DNA of 49,647 nt from a virus. The stretch is taken from IMG/VR virus record IMGVR_UViG_3300048056_000086, positions 1 to 49,647 of that record. One strand, 5' to 3'. The translations under genes were made by a program, and so were the position numbers. The notes below the pieces were generated by a model. The model had not been told where the DNA came from, ran no database searches, and saw nothing but the letters and a program-made list of their open reading frames with translations. Each line of letters starts with the position of its first letter. Within the stretch, counting starts at the first letter, position 1. Shown in pieces: positions 8,103 to 15,773 of the stretch.

Positions 8103-9361
8103 AAAAAACTAGAGAGCTCTGTTGGCACTGTGGGTATGGAGGTCGGCTCTACTAATAGATCGTCATCGTCCTCCGCGCGCACAACATTATATTTCGAGTG
8201 AAACCATTTTGCGCTAACGGGCACTTGCGCTTGAACTGCTTTGATAGTCTCCTCAAACGTGGGGTCATACTCGTAGATAAACTTAAACAAGGGCAATTTT
8301 TCGGGGTCGATTTTGCCAATATTCAGCTCGGCAGTCCAGCGCAATATAGTGTTGATAGCCGGTTGCAGTTCGCGAGTCGTTACCTTCTCGGCGCGTGCTT
8401 CCACAAGTGCCTCTTGATTTTTGGTATCCCCACGATTTGAATAGCGAGTGTCATTTGTTAGCGTGGAGCTCCCTAGGATGCCCTTGGAGATCATGCGATT
8501 AAACATCTCTACGAGATTGATAACATCGTCGCCCTTTGCGCTTGCGTTTATCGACTCGATTTTATCAACATTAGCAACCGCAATGCCCGAGTTATTCGCG
8601 AGTTTTTTAAGCTCGGCGGCGAGTAGCAGGCCCTCCGCTTGCGTGGCCTCTTTGTTTGCGCTCGCTTTGTACATCGCAATAATCGAGGGGATAATCGCCT
8701 TTTTGACGTATAGCAAGCCCGCTTTAATGCAGGCTTTGCGGAAAAACCAAGCCCAATAGACCCCCAACTCCATCGACTTCCCGTTTAGATTACCAGCGAT
8801 CACGTTGTGCGATACGGACACGTACTTGTACGGCTCGTCGTCGAGTATGATGTTGTTCGCAACGTCGACCATCCGACCCCGCTGATTAAAACCGTACCGC
8901 GTATGACTGAGCGGTTTCAATCGGTCAACATACCAACCCCCCGTTATAGCCGGGTCGGCCCAAATAAGTTCACAAATTACATGCCCATAATCGAGGGCAT
9001 TTAAAAACTCGTTAGTCTGTTTTATGAGCGCCCCGCCTTGGCGGGCTATAACATCCTTATAAAACTGGACTAGCTTATCATCTTCGCCCTCAATGACGTA
9101 CTGAGTGCGTGTCACAAAGGATTTGAACGTCTCCATTTCGGCGGACACTTGTTCATCATGCAGCATGTTCTGAACGGTCTCAAAAACTTCCTCCGCACTA
9201 ATGTCAGATAGGAATTCTTCATCAACCGATTCAAACAATTGATCCAGATCGGTGCCCTCGTTTTCGGCGCTGATGTCCGAAATCAATCGCGTGGGGTCGA
9301 TCGCTTTACGCTCAATAACAGCGTGGTTATCAATGGGCACTATTGGATCATATTTAAACAT
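8018..9361 (-). CDS. Portal protein, DUF935 / Mu gp29-like
   Basis: 447 aa in the zero frame. Forms the dodecameric portal at the capsid vertex through which DNA is packaged. Family features: an N-terminal region followed by FLNALDYGHVICELIWA, KACIKAGLLYVKKAIIPSI and the TNDTRYSNRGDTKNQEA region typical of Mu-type portals. The start ATG overlaps the stop of the metallopeptidase gene (TAATG). The last 27 residues, after residue 420, look unlike coding sequence, whereas the -1 frame from there continues smoothly into the MuF protein. The short form may be the non-shifted product. It lies on the strand opposite to the terminase. Confidence 0.85.
   Translation of the reverse strand: MFKYDPIVPIDNHAVIERKAIDPTRLISDISAENEGTDLDQLFESVDEEFLSDISAEEVFETVQNMLHDEQVSAEMETFKSFVTRTQYVIEGEDDKLVQFYKDVIARQGGALIKQTNEFLNALDYGHVICELIWADPAITGGWYVDRLKPLSHTRYGFNQRGRMVDVANNIILDDEPYKYVSVSHNVIAGNLNGKSMELGVYWAWFFRKACIKAGLLYVKKAIIPSIIAMYKASANKEATQAEGLLLAAELKKLANNSGIAVANVDKIESINASAKGDDVINLVEMFNRMISKGILGSSTLTNDTRYSNRGDTKNQEALVEARAEKVTTRELQPAINTILRWTAELNIGKIDPEKLPLFKFIYEYDPTFEETIKAVQAQVPVSAKWFHSKYNVVRAEDDDDLLVEPTSIPTVPTELSSFFLQTERRKNVLKAQSQILPLLPTSTGNK
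8102..8108 (-). promoter_or_regulatory. Predicted -1 frameshift site, T TTT TTT, in portal gene
   Basis: Minus-strand bases 8108-8102 form the heptamer T TTT TTT in zero-frame phase, inside a run of nine T (8108-8100). Slipping back one base after codon 420 joins the portal frame to the upstream-open MuF frame. The tail chaperone at 41393-41399 has the same heptamer in the same phase. Caution: a nine-base homopolymer is also a likely place for a sequencing indel. Confidence 0.55.
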
Positions 9362-9939
9362 TATTTAACCCCGTTCTCATGCAAAAACCTGATGACGTAG
9401 CGGCCTATTTTCGTAAGCGTGCCGCCGCTTGCTAGTATAGCGCAGACCATCCTGTACGATTTAAGCGTGACGCTGATATCTAAGTCAGTACAACCATAAT
9501 ATGCTAGTGATTGCGCCACTTTTTGAATATTGGGCATCTCATGCATTTGGTCAAAATACACATCAAACGTCGCTTTGTTTGCCTCCGCCTCGTAGCCCGC
9601 GCGCTTGGCGCTCGAAAACAGATACCGCAGCCAGAACGCATACCCGTCAACGTGCCATTGATGCACGTGCCCAAATTCGTGGGCACAGATAAAAACTTGG
9701 TCCCACAGCGACCACTGTTGTGTGTCCGTACCGATTTTAAACGGGACGTAGATTTTGTTTTTAACTGTAGTAACGTAGCCCGCCATAAATTGCTGGTAGC
9801 TTATCGGGCTCACCAGTGACAAGAGCCTACCGATTATTTTCATCTCGGACGCGGTCGACTTTTGCACTACTTTAGCGCCGTAGCGCCATGCCATATGCGC
9901 CCACAGCCTTTGGACTATTTCCGGCGTCAACTTTTCCAT
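9361..9939 (-). CDS. Predicted zinc metallopeptidase (HEFGH) next to portal
   Basis: 192 aa from ATG 9939; a TTG at 9948 is rejected because GGAG (about 9950-9953) is correctly spaced only for the ATG. Residues 87-91 read HEFGH, the HExxH zinc-binding motif, and an acidic segment 26-28 residues later (YEAEANKATFD, Glu117/Glu119) could supply the third ligand, as in gluzincin-type enzymes. There is no signal peptide, so it would act in the cytoplasm or virion. Coupled to the lipoprotein gene upstream and the portal downstream. Possible roles are head maturation, a virion-borne host-wall or protein-degrading activity, or attack on a host factor; the sequence does not decide. Confidence 0.65.
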   Translation of the reverse strand: MEKLTPEIVQRLWAHMAWRYGAKVVQKSTASEMKIIGRLLSLVSPISYQQFMAGYVTTVKNKIYVPFKIGTDTQQWSLWDQVFICAHEFGHVHQWHVDGYAFWLRYLFSSAKRAGYEAEANKATFDVYFDQMHEMPNIQKVAQSLAYYGCTDLDISVTLKSYRMVCAILASGGTLTKIGRYVIRFLHENGVK

Positions 9940-9940
9940 G

Positions 9941-10192
9941 TCAATCAACTCCCATTATCTCACAATCGTGCTTGGGCATGCACGTGTGGAAATCCTTGTC
10001 TGCCGGTAAACAACACGCCCAAACCGGGTTAGAAATACTCTCTACTTCGCCACAGTCTTGCACGTCTGTCCAATCAGAATCACCATCACAAATTTGAACA
10101 AATGCGCCATCGCACCGGGTCTCTTCCGGGGTGCATGACTCGCCGGGCTCGCAAGCCACAATTACTAACGCTAATATGATTATAAACTTCAT
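9941..10192 (-). CDS. Small Cys-rich lipoprotein
   Basis: 83 aa with the ribosome site aaaggag. The N-terminus MKFIIILALVIVAC is a short lipoprotein signal with lipidation Cys14. The mature part is Cys-rich: CTPEETRCDG, then VQICD and DVQDCGEV. This pattern is common in secreted proteins of Myxococcota-like bacteria, so the gene may be host-derived. A phage-encoded lipoprotein could act as outer spanin, superinfection-exclusion factor or surface modifier. The 3' end is two bases upstream of the metallopeptidase start. Confidence 0.7.
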   Translation of the reverse strand: MKFIIILALVIVACEPGESCTPEETRCDGAFVQICDGDSDWTDVQDCGEVESISNPVWACCLPADKDFHTCMPKHDCEIMGVD

Positions 10193-10215
10193 TTTTGCAT
10201 ACTCCTTTTAGAATG

Positions 10216-10374
10216 TTATCTTACTCTGTGCAATCTGGCAAGCGAGGCACGCGCTATCATTTGACTGACCGTCCATAGTGTACAGTACTTGACCCATTCT
10301 GCTTTGGTCCGCCCCCCACGTAGTTGTTGTTTTTCAAATCGTTTTGATAGATTCTGAATTTTTCTTCTACTCAT
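10216..10374 (-). CDS. Small basic hypothetical protein
   Basis: 52 aa (MSRRKIQNLSKRFEKQQLRG...), strongly basic, with the ribosome site aaaggagcaaaaag. Its start overlaps the end of the preceding gene by 8 bases. The start region, including the ribosome site, is part of a 24-base sequence repeated exactly at the next upstream gene start. A basic helical protein that could bind nucleic acid; no family recognised. Confidence 0.55.
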   Translation of the reverse strand: MSRRKIQNLSKRFEKQQLRGGRTKAEWVKYCTLWTVSQMIARASLARLHRVR

Positions 10375-10492
10375 CTTTTTGCTCCTTTTGTTGCCTCAAT
10401 AATCTACAATGTGCACAGTCACACGGTGCGTAATTGCCACCGCTCGCGGCCGTCCCAGGCCATCTATCCCAAAAAGTCACGGGCTCACTCAT
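10367..10492 (-). CDS. Small Cys-containing hypothetical protein
   Basis: 41 aa (MSEPVTFWDRWPG..., with CDCAHC near the C-terminus), ending in QKEQKDE. The start at 10492 is preferred over an upstream in-frame start because aaaggagc lies just before it. The preceding gene also ends in QKEQKDE, so tail, ribosome site and start are a duplicated junction. CDCAHC plus His could bind a metal. Function unknown. Confidence 0.5.
   Translation of the reverse strand: MSEPVTFWDRWPGTAASGGNYAPCDCAHCRLLRQQKEQKDE
10369..10392. repeat. 24-bp direct repeat, copy 1 (gene-junction repeat)
   Basis: Identical to 10487-10510. On the minus strand it encodes the end of one gene (QKEQKDE plus stop), the ribosome site AAAGGAGC and the first two codons of the next gene. 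Confidence 0.9.
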
Positions 10493-10820
10493 CTTTTTGC
10501 TCCTTTTGTTTGAAATATTTTGCATCAGGCCCACAGGAAATGTCCACGCTACGGCACCCGAACGCCGAGCTGAAAGTTCTGTCGAGTATGTCGCCCGTAA
10601 CCAGGTCAAATTTCGAGGTTGTTTTTTGATTGACACAAACTTGATCCAAAATCATAAATTGGTCTTCAAATTTCAGAACGATTTTTTTGCGATAATAAGC
10701 ACAGTCTTTACAAAATCTCACTTTTGACCTCCATTTTCCGCATATATCCCACCCACCCCATTCTTTGTACTCGTAAGTGCAATCACCAACACCGCAATTA
10801 CCGCAGTGCTCCCAGGTCAT
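10485..10820 (-). CDS. Cys-rich zinc-ribbon-like hypothetical protein
   Basis: 111 aa. Residues 1-45 hold several close Cys pairs (CGNCGVGDC; CKDCAYY), suggesting one or two metal sites, then a beta-rich middle (KFEDQFMILDQVCVNQKTT) and a C-terminal tail QKEQKDE shared with the next gene. The start overlaps the stop of the secreted lysin candidate (ATGA). Not recognised as a named family. Confidence 0.65.
   Translation of the reverse strand: MTWEHCGNCGVGDCTYEYKEWGGWDICGKWRSKVRFCKDCAYYRKKIVLKFEDQFMILDQVCVNQKTTSKFDLVTGDILDRTFSSAFGCRSVDISCGPDAKYFKQKEQKDE
10487..10510. repeat. 24-bp direct repeat, copy 2 (gene-junction repeat)
   Basis: Identical to 10369-10392 and placed at the equivalent gene junction 118 bases upstream in the operon. 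Confidence 0.9.
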
Positions 10821-11332
10821 TTCTTAAACCTCCAATATCTTTGTAATGTTTTACCACAGTTTACCGGCTCAACGCCGCTCATTTTTGGGCGATCGTTAAC
10901 CGCGCCGTAGTCCATCGCGTCCGTGCAAATTGTGGCCGCCCTACGCTTAAACGCAAACTTGACAGCGGCGGTCTCTATCAAGATCCATTTGTCCCGGAAA
11001 TTCTCCCAGCGCAGAGTTTTGGGCCAGTACTTGGGCGCTTTGTAGCCCCTTAGGTGCTTGATCCAGGGACGCCGACCGCGTTGAGCTCTGCATTTCCAAT
11101 ACGAGTTAAACAGCAACGTTTGACGTTTTAGTGACCGCTGTTTCCTAAATGCGTTTTGTTGATTCACGACCCACATCAATTCGCACTCGGACACGTCACC
11201 ATCAAAGCCAATTTCCGCAACGCACGTGCGCGCAAGTAGTAAGGGTAGTTCATCGTCCGCACGCGCATCACACGCGTGTAACACAATGCACACGAATGCA
11301 AAACAAACTACCCAAGTTACCGGAGCTCTCAT
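10817..11332 (-). CDS. Exported protein, candidate endolysin / wall hydrolase
   Basis: 171 aa from ATG 11332 (ribosome site aaaggatt); a longer start would only add a non-signal leader. The N-terminus MRAPVTWVVCFAFVCIVLHA is a signal peptide or signal-anchor. The mature part begins with ARTCVAEIGFDG and ECELMWVVNQQNA, resembling the Glu-containing first motif of SleB-type wall hydrolases and lytic transglycosylases, and is Trp- and Arg-rich later. No other lysin is recognisable in the genome, which strengthens the idea. Family assignment is tentative. Confidence 0.5.
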   Translation of the reverse strand: MRAPVTWVVCFAFVCIVLHACDARADDELPLLLARTCVAEIGFDGDVSECELMWVVNQQNAFRKQRSLKRQTLLFNSYWKCRAQRGRRPWIKHLRGYKAPKYWPKTLRWENFRDKWILIETAAVKFAFKRRAATICTDAMDYGAVNDRPKMSGVEPVNCGKTLQRYWRFKK

Positions 11333-11336
11333 TTTA

Positions 11337-13604
11337 TCAATCCTTTCGAAATCTGCGACCGCGCCAACCGCCCGCCGCTCGTACAGGCCAACTCTCACAC
11401 CATTCGGGCATAGTTGACATTATTTTTTCAACTTCCCCGATCGAGCCCCACCCGTGCGGGACCTCCACGACTACCTCGTCGTGGACATGCAATACAACTT
11501 TGTAGCCTGCCGCTTCGAGCTGTATTAGGGCGTGTACTAGTATATCACGGGCAAGGGCTTGAATCACGTTTTCGAACAGTTTACCGCTGCGAGTACTGCG
11601 CCGCATCCAACCAACAGGCCCCTTTGAGCTGTCGCTATTCCAACCCTCAAAAGTTATCTGATAGATCGGTTTTTTTGAATATCGGTCTGTGACGACGCGC
11701 AGCAAAGGCCTGTGATAAACCAAGTTTCTACCGCTGATTAACTTACAATAAAGAGCATCACCGCGCTGTATGTACGTGACGTCGTTATACGTGTACGCTG
11801 TTCCGGGGTTGAGGATCGCGAGAACTGCGCAACCTTCAAGGCCAAAAAACTCATAATAAAATTCCCACCCCTCGCCCCCCTTGCGCCGCACTTGCCCGCC
11901 CCACATCTCTACGATGTTGGGGGACTCCGCGCGCCATTTCAGAATGCTATCTCTGATCTCTTTATCGTCTTTAAAATACTTGTCCGCACCGAACACCTTC
12001 CACGCGTTTATCCAACCGCCGTAGATGGATGCCAGCTCGCTTACCTTACCGATTGATTTTCTAAGTGGGTGATGCGACCCGGTCTTTTCTTTGTGATCAA
12101 AAAACTCTTGCAACGGTACGCCGGTTATTTTTGACGCACCGCTCTCGTAGATTTTGCCGTGCGTCCTAAATACCTCTTGACGCCATGGCTCCCGGGCAAC
12201 CTCCGCCGCAACCACCGCCTCGATCGCCGAGTAATCAGACCCGATCAAATCGTGCCCCTCTTTTGCGATAAATAGCCCGCGCATACAGCCGGATAAGACT
12301 TTTAGTGCGCTCCCAAAATACGCCTCTACCACGTCGATCGACCGGCTAGCAATAATCGACAACGCATCCTCAACCGCCTCAACGCACCACTCGCTTGACT
12401 CGGGCTTACCCGTACTGCCACACCACTTGCACCCGCCGAGATTGTCGACCTGGTAGTGTCCACAATGGCTACACTTTGCAACCTTCGGGCCGCTATTAGC
12501 GAGGTTTTGGGGTTGCGCGCCACTACCCGCAAAGCGCCCCGTTGCGGCACCGTAGTAGACAAACAAGTCCCGTAGCCGGTCGTCAGAACAGCGTAGCCGG
12601 TCAATGGCGTTGAGTTTTTTAACAGACGCGGAGGACAACCACTGCCGGATCTGCAGCACTCGGCGAACGATTGCGGGCAGGTCGTCACGTGCTAAAAACT
12701 CTTTCACCGTGGGTGCCTGAACATTAGGGATTGGGACGCCATAGGATGCGGTAAACGCGCGCAGGTTTTCGAGCTCTGCAATGGTGCCAACCGCGCCGCC
12801 GGTTATTATTTTTAATTCCTCCGCGTGTCTGTATTCCGCTTGCTCTAAAATGCTAATACAATCTCTTAAACTCTTAGTATCGACTTGCACGCCGCGCAAA
12901 TTTATCACTTGTGATGTCTGCCAAACTTTGAGCTCAAACGGGCTCAACTCAGGCAACATCCCGGACACTTCAGATTCTGTGCGCGAGTCGTCAATATTGT
13001 ACCCAATAAAGTCGGCGTAAGAAAGTGGGTCGTGTTCAGGCAATAGTCTTAGTGACGCGTTGGCTTTGGACGGCTTGCGCGGGGTGCACCATTTGCGCAC
13101 TAAGAGTTTTCCATTACCCCGTTTTTTTACGTTAGTGTCTAAAACTTTGCATAGCTTATCAAGAGCGCCGGGCAGGGCGTGACTGCGAGCCTTAGCCATC
13201 GAACAGCGTTGCTGTTCAAGTTTTAACTCCGGCCACCCCCATTTTTTAAAACAGATATTGTACCACATCACAAACTCGAAAAACGCGTTATGTGATTCTA
13301 GTAGCCCGCCACTTTCGACATGGTCTAGCAAGTCTTGTGGGTCGGGCATACTGGGCAGCCACAGTTTTACACCCTCGCCCGCCTGCAAGTCGTACGACAA
13401 CATTAATATCTCGGTAGATGGGTGCCCTGCATACACGGCCGCACCGACACCGAAGATCCCAGGATTGTTTTTCACTAATGGTTGATAACAGTTTTTCACT
13501 GAACAGTAAAAATAACCGGCTAATGAAAAAGCCTCGAAATCGAGATTAGGCGTTGCGCCTAGTGGCTTCGGGATCTCCGGTGTCGATGCGGCCGTGAGAA
13601 GCAT
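11337..13604 (-). CDS. polA: Family A DNA polymerase with 3'-5' exonuclease domain and zinc-ribbon insert
   Basis: 755 aa. Replicative or repair DNA polymerase. The exonuclease domain shows DFE at 22-24, SHNAFFE at 104-110 and YNIDD at 202-206. Polymerase motifs: A with SDYSAIE (Asp457), B with RKSIGKVSELASIYGG (about 515-530), C with HVHDE (706-710). Between the thumb and motif A is an unusual insert with CSHC (378-381) and CKWC (392-395), a zinc ribbon. The gene follows the ssDNA-binding protein by 3 bases and belongs to the known phage set DUF2800 - DUF2815 - PolA - helicase - VRR-NUC. Confidence 0.93.
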   Translation of the reverse strand: MLLTAASTPEIPKPLGATPNLDFEAFSLAGYFYCSVKNCYQPLVKNNPGIFGVGAAVYAGHPSTEILMLSYDLQAGEGVKLWLPSMPDPQDLLDHVESGGLLESHNAFFEFVMWYNICFKKWGWPELKLEQQRCSMAKARSHALPGALDKLCKVLDTNVKKRGNGKLLVRKWCTPRKPSKANASLRLLPEHDPLSYADFIGYNIDDSRTESEVSGMLPELSPFELKVWQTSQVINLRGVQVDTKSLRDCISILEQAEYRHAEELKIITGGAVGTIAELENLRAFTASYGVPIPNVQAPTVKEFLARDDLPAIVRRVLQIRQWLSSASVKKLNAIDRLRCSDDRLRDLFVYYGAATGRFAGSGAQPQNLANSGPKVAKCSHCGHYQVDNLGGCKWCGSTGKPESSEWCVEAVEDALSIIASRSIDVVEAYFGSALKVLSGCMRGLFIAKEGHDLIGSDYSAIEAVVAAEVAREPWRQEVFRTHGKIYESGASKITGVPLQEFFDHKEKTGSHHPLRKSIGKVSELASIYGGWINAWKVFGADKYFKDDKEIRDSILKWRAESPNIVEMWGGQVRRKGGEGWEFYYEFFGLEGCAVLAILNPGTAYTYNDVTYIQRGDALYCKLISGRNLVYHRPLLRVVTDRYSKKPIYQITFEGWNSDSSKGPVGWMRRSTRSGKLFENVIQALARDILVHALIQLEAAGYKVVLHVHDEVVVEVPHGWGSIGEVEKIMSTMPEWCESWPVRAAGGWRGRRFRKD

Positions 13605-13607
13605 TAT

Positions 13608-14477
13608 CTAGACTTCGGCCTGCGCGTTAATTTGTTCCTCTGTCCATCCCTTAGCGAGTAGCGCAGCCCTTGCATATTCGATGCCTCCAATTTTAACAAC
13701 CGCGTTCAGAAAACTAGGGTCGGGCACGATAGCCGGTGATATTGCAGGTGGTGCGACGGGCATTGGTGGTGCGACGGGCATTGGTGGTGCGGCTGGCATA
13801 GGCTGCCCTGGTAGCGCGCCCGGTTGCACGGCTGGCATAATCGGGACTGGACTTGCGCCCGCTGGTAACGCTATTGCGCCCGCAGACCCGATCAATGTTT
13901 GGGCATCAATACCGCGTTTTATCGGCTCGCCATAACCAGCGAACTCAACCATTTTACAATTGACGTATACGCCCGGGTTTTTAGCGTTGCCCGCAGCGTC
14001 ACAGTTGGGTTTAATAGACCCAAACACGCGCACAAAAGACCCAAGGGGGATTTCCATAGGCTCATGTCCGCCCGTGCAATAGCACTGAAATGGGTTATTC
14101 GTACCTGAAAATCCAAGTATCATATTGCCCGCGCACCCCTCCTTATCTGACAGCTTTTTTCCAGTATTGGCGTTAACGTGCGTGTCACCGTCCCGAAATT
14201 TCCAAGAGAAATCGGCGATAGTGCAATTGCCCGCAGCGTCAAACAAGTGGGGGAATCCGAACTTTCCCGCCGCTACCAGCTTAGCCCATAGCTCGGCTAT
14301 GCAGGGGTCACTTTTGGGTATTGCTAACCCGAAATAAAATCGAGTCGCGGGCTGGCCCTTGTTCGGCCCGCTTTTAATCACATAAGGCTCACCATCCGTG
14401 TCATGGGTCTGGCCTTTGTTCGTGTCGCCCTCTACCACCCTTCCAATCACTACGAAATCAATACTATTCTGTGTCAT
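13608..14477 (-). CDS. ssDNA-binding protein, DUF2815-type
   Basis: 289 aa. The N-terminal 190 residues match the DUF2815 / Enc34 single-stranded-DNA-binding family: FVVIGRVVEGDTNKG, then FYFGLAIPKSDP, FSWKFRDGD and LGSFVRVFGSIKPN. A Pro/Met/Ala repeat linker (about 225-255, repeated PMPVAPP) precedes an acidic C-terminal region, which usually recruits partner proteins. It lies between the DUF2800 nuclease and the polymerase and presumably coats ssDNA for both. The start overlaps the preceding 51-aa gene. Confidence 0.82.
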   Translation of the reverse strand: MTQNSIDFVVIGRVVEGDTNKGQTHDTDGEPYVIKSGPNKGQPATRFYFGLAIPKSDPCIAELWAKLVAAGKFGFPHLFDAAGNCTIADFSWKFRDGDTHVNANTGKKLSDKEGCAGNMILGFSGTNNPFQCYCTGGHEPMEIPLGSFVRVFGSIKPNCDAAGNAKNPGVYVNCKMVEFAGYGEPIKRGIDAQTLIGSAGAIALPAGASPVPIMPAVQPGALPGQPMPAAPPMPVAPPMPVAPPAISPAIVPDPSFLNAVVKIGGIEYARAALLAKGWTEEQINAQAEV

Positions 14478-14619
14478 TTTCTTCGCCTTCCTCTTTTACC
14501 AGCTCTAATGCATGATATGAGTTTTCAAATTTGTTCAGTGCTTCCTGTTCGTTTTCTGCTTCTACTATATGCTCGTCTGTGCCCGTCTTGTCACGTGTTA
14601 AAACCCGATACGTTTTCAT
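14464..14619 (-). CDS. Small acidic hypothetical protein in replication operon
   Basis: 51 aa (MKTYRVLTRDKTGTDEHIVE..., ending EEGEENDTE). The start at 14619 overlaps the stop of the nuclease gene by ATGA, and the end overlaps the ssDNA-binding protein start by 14 bases, so it is translationally coupled on both sides. It has a beta-hairpin then helix pattern and an acidic tail. Function unknown. Confidence 0.65.
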   Translation of the reverse strand: MKTYRVLTRDKTGTDEHIVEAENEQEALNKFENSYHALELVKEEGEENDTE

Positions 14620-15770
14620 TTTATCGCCCCCTCATGCTCGAACATAAAGCGGGCCGCTCGGCAGTCGTCAAACACTAATTTCATCTTGCCAGGTTTGCGT
14701 TCTGACACCATCTCAAGCATCGCCTCACTAAACCCCTTGGCCTTTGCTTGTGTGGGTGTTATCAATTCAGTAGGCTTAACCACTTCCACAAATTGAGATT
14801 TTGCAAGGGCGACAATGTCATCGATTTTACCATTCCATTCCAATTTGCCAGAGCTCGGCTCTAATTTAAAACGGTGCACTTTTTCGCCATTTTTCAAGCG
14901 GTTCTCCAGTTCGGTCCGCAACGCCGTAATGCGGTGTTTGATGCTCTTCGCCGCCTTCTCAAGTAGATACAATTCATACCACTTACTAGACTCAGGGACT
15001 TCCGAAATCCCTATCCTACTTGTGATGTCTATCAGCTCAAAATTCGTATCTCTATTTGTGCCGCAGTCTACCAGGGACGGGCATTTTTTGCAATGGGGTC
15101 CCGCCGAAAAATAGGGGTCAGCGCCGAGTGCAGTGCTGGCGGCTTTCCTCATCTTAGTAGCATACTCATTAAGGTGCCCGAAACTGCTAAGAGTCCACGT
15201 TCTAATCCATCCCTCTTTGTGATAACCACGCGGCTGCACGATAGTCATGTAGATTTTTGACGGTGCTATCTTGCCCAATAAGTCACAAACACCACTCGCG
15301 CAGGCTATCAACTCTTGGTTTTCGTAGACTTCGACTAGGCCCTTGCCGTGCTCGTATTTCCAAACATATAGAGAGTCGTCGTCCTTGTCATAAAGATAGC
15401 AGTCTACAGTCCCGGCGCACATAGAGTGTATAGGGGGCACATTAATGTCTTTGTTCACTCCGATATTTTTACCGCCAAAAACTCGCGAGGCTTTTATAGT
15501 GTTCTGGACGTCTTTGACGTACAACATAACAGCGTCTGTTATTTCGCTTGTCACTAATATGCCGTCAACCACTTCGTCAGGTATTTTTGCCGATAATAGT
15601 TTGCCAGGGTCGCCGCCGGTCGTGCAATCCTGTATCAACTCTGCAGCGATCTTTTTAGCTACGTCCCCCTCGTACACGCGCTTGTTAGCCTCAACGCGCA
15701 TAGCGTTTTGCATTGCCGATCCAGGGCACCGAGACCAAACACCGGCCGTATTCGTGTTTAGTAATGACAT
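14616..15770 (-). CDS. DUF2800 family nuclease (PD-(D/E)XK, Cas4/RecB-like)
   Basis: 384 aa. The N-terminal WSRCPGSAMQNAM is the start typical of DUF2800. Middle: MCAGTVDCYLYD then YVWKYEHGKG, giving D and E-x-K-like positions (the family usually has DYK; here WKYEHGKG). A Cys cluster (CKKCPSLVDCG, about residues 220-230) suggests an iron-sulfur or zinc site, as in Cas4/AddB. Probable exonuclease in recombination or replication, paired with the DUF2815 ssDNA-binding protein. Confidence 0.8.
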   Translation of the reverse strand: MSLLNTNTAGVWSRCPGSAMQNAMRVEANKRVYEGDVAKKIAAELIQDCTTGGDPGKLLSAKIPDEVVDGILVTSEITDAVMLYVKDVQNTIKASRVFGGKNIGVNKDINVPPIHSMCAGTVDCYLYDKDDDSLYVWKYEHGKGLVEVYENQELIACASGVCDLLGKIAPSKIYMTIVQPRGYHKEGWIRTWTLSSFGHLNEYATKMRKAASTALGADPYFSAGPHCKKCPSLVDCGTNRDTNFELIDITSRIGISEVPESSKWYELYLLEKAAKSIKHRITALRTELENRLKNGEKVHRFKLEPSSGKLEWNGKIDDIVALAKSQFVEVVKPTELITPTQAKAKGFSEAMLEMVSERKPGKMKLVFDDCRAARFMFEHEGAIK

Positions 15771-15773
15771 GGC

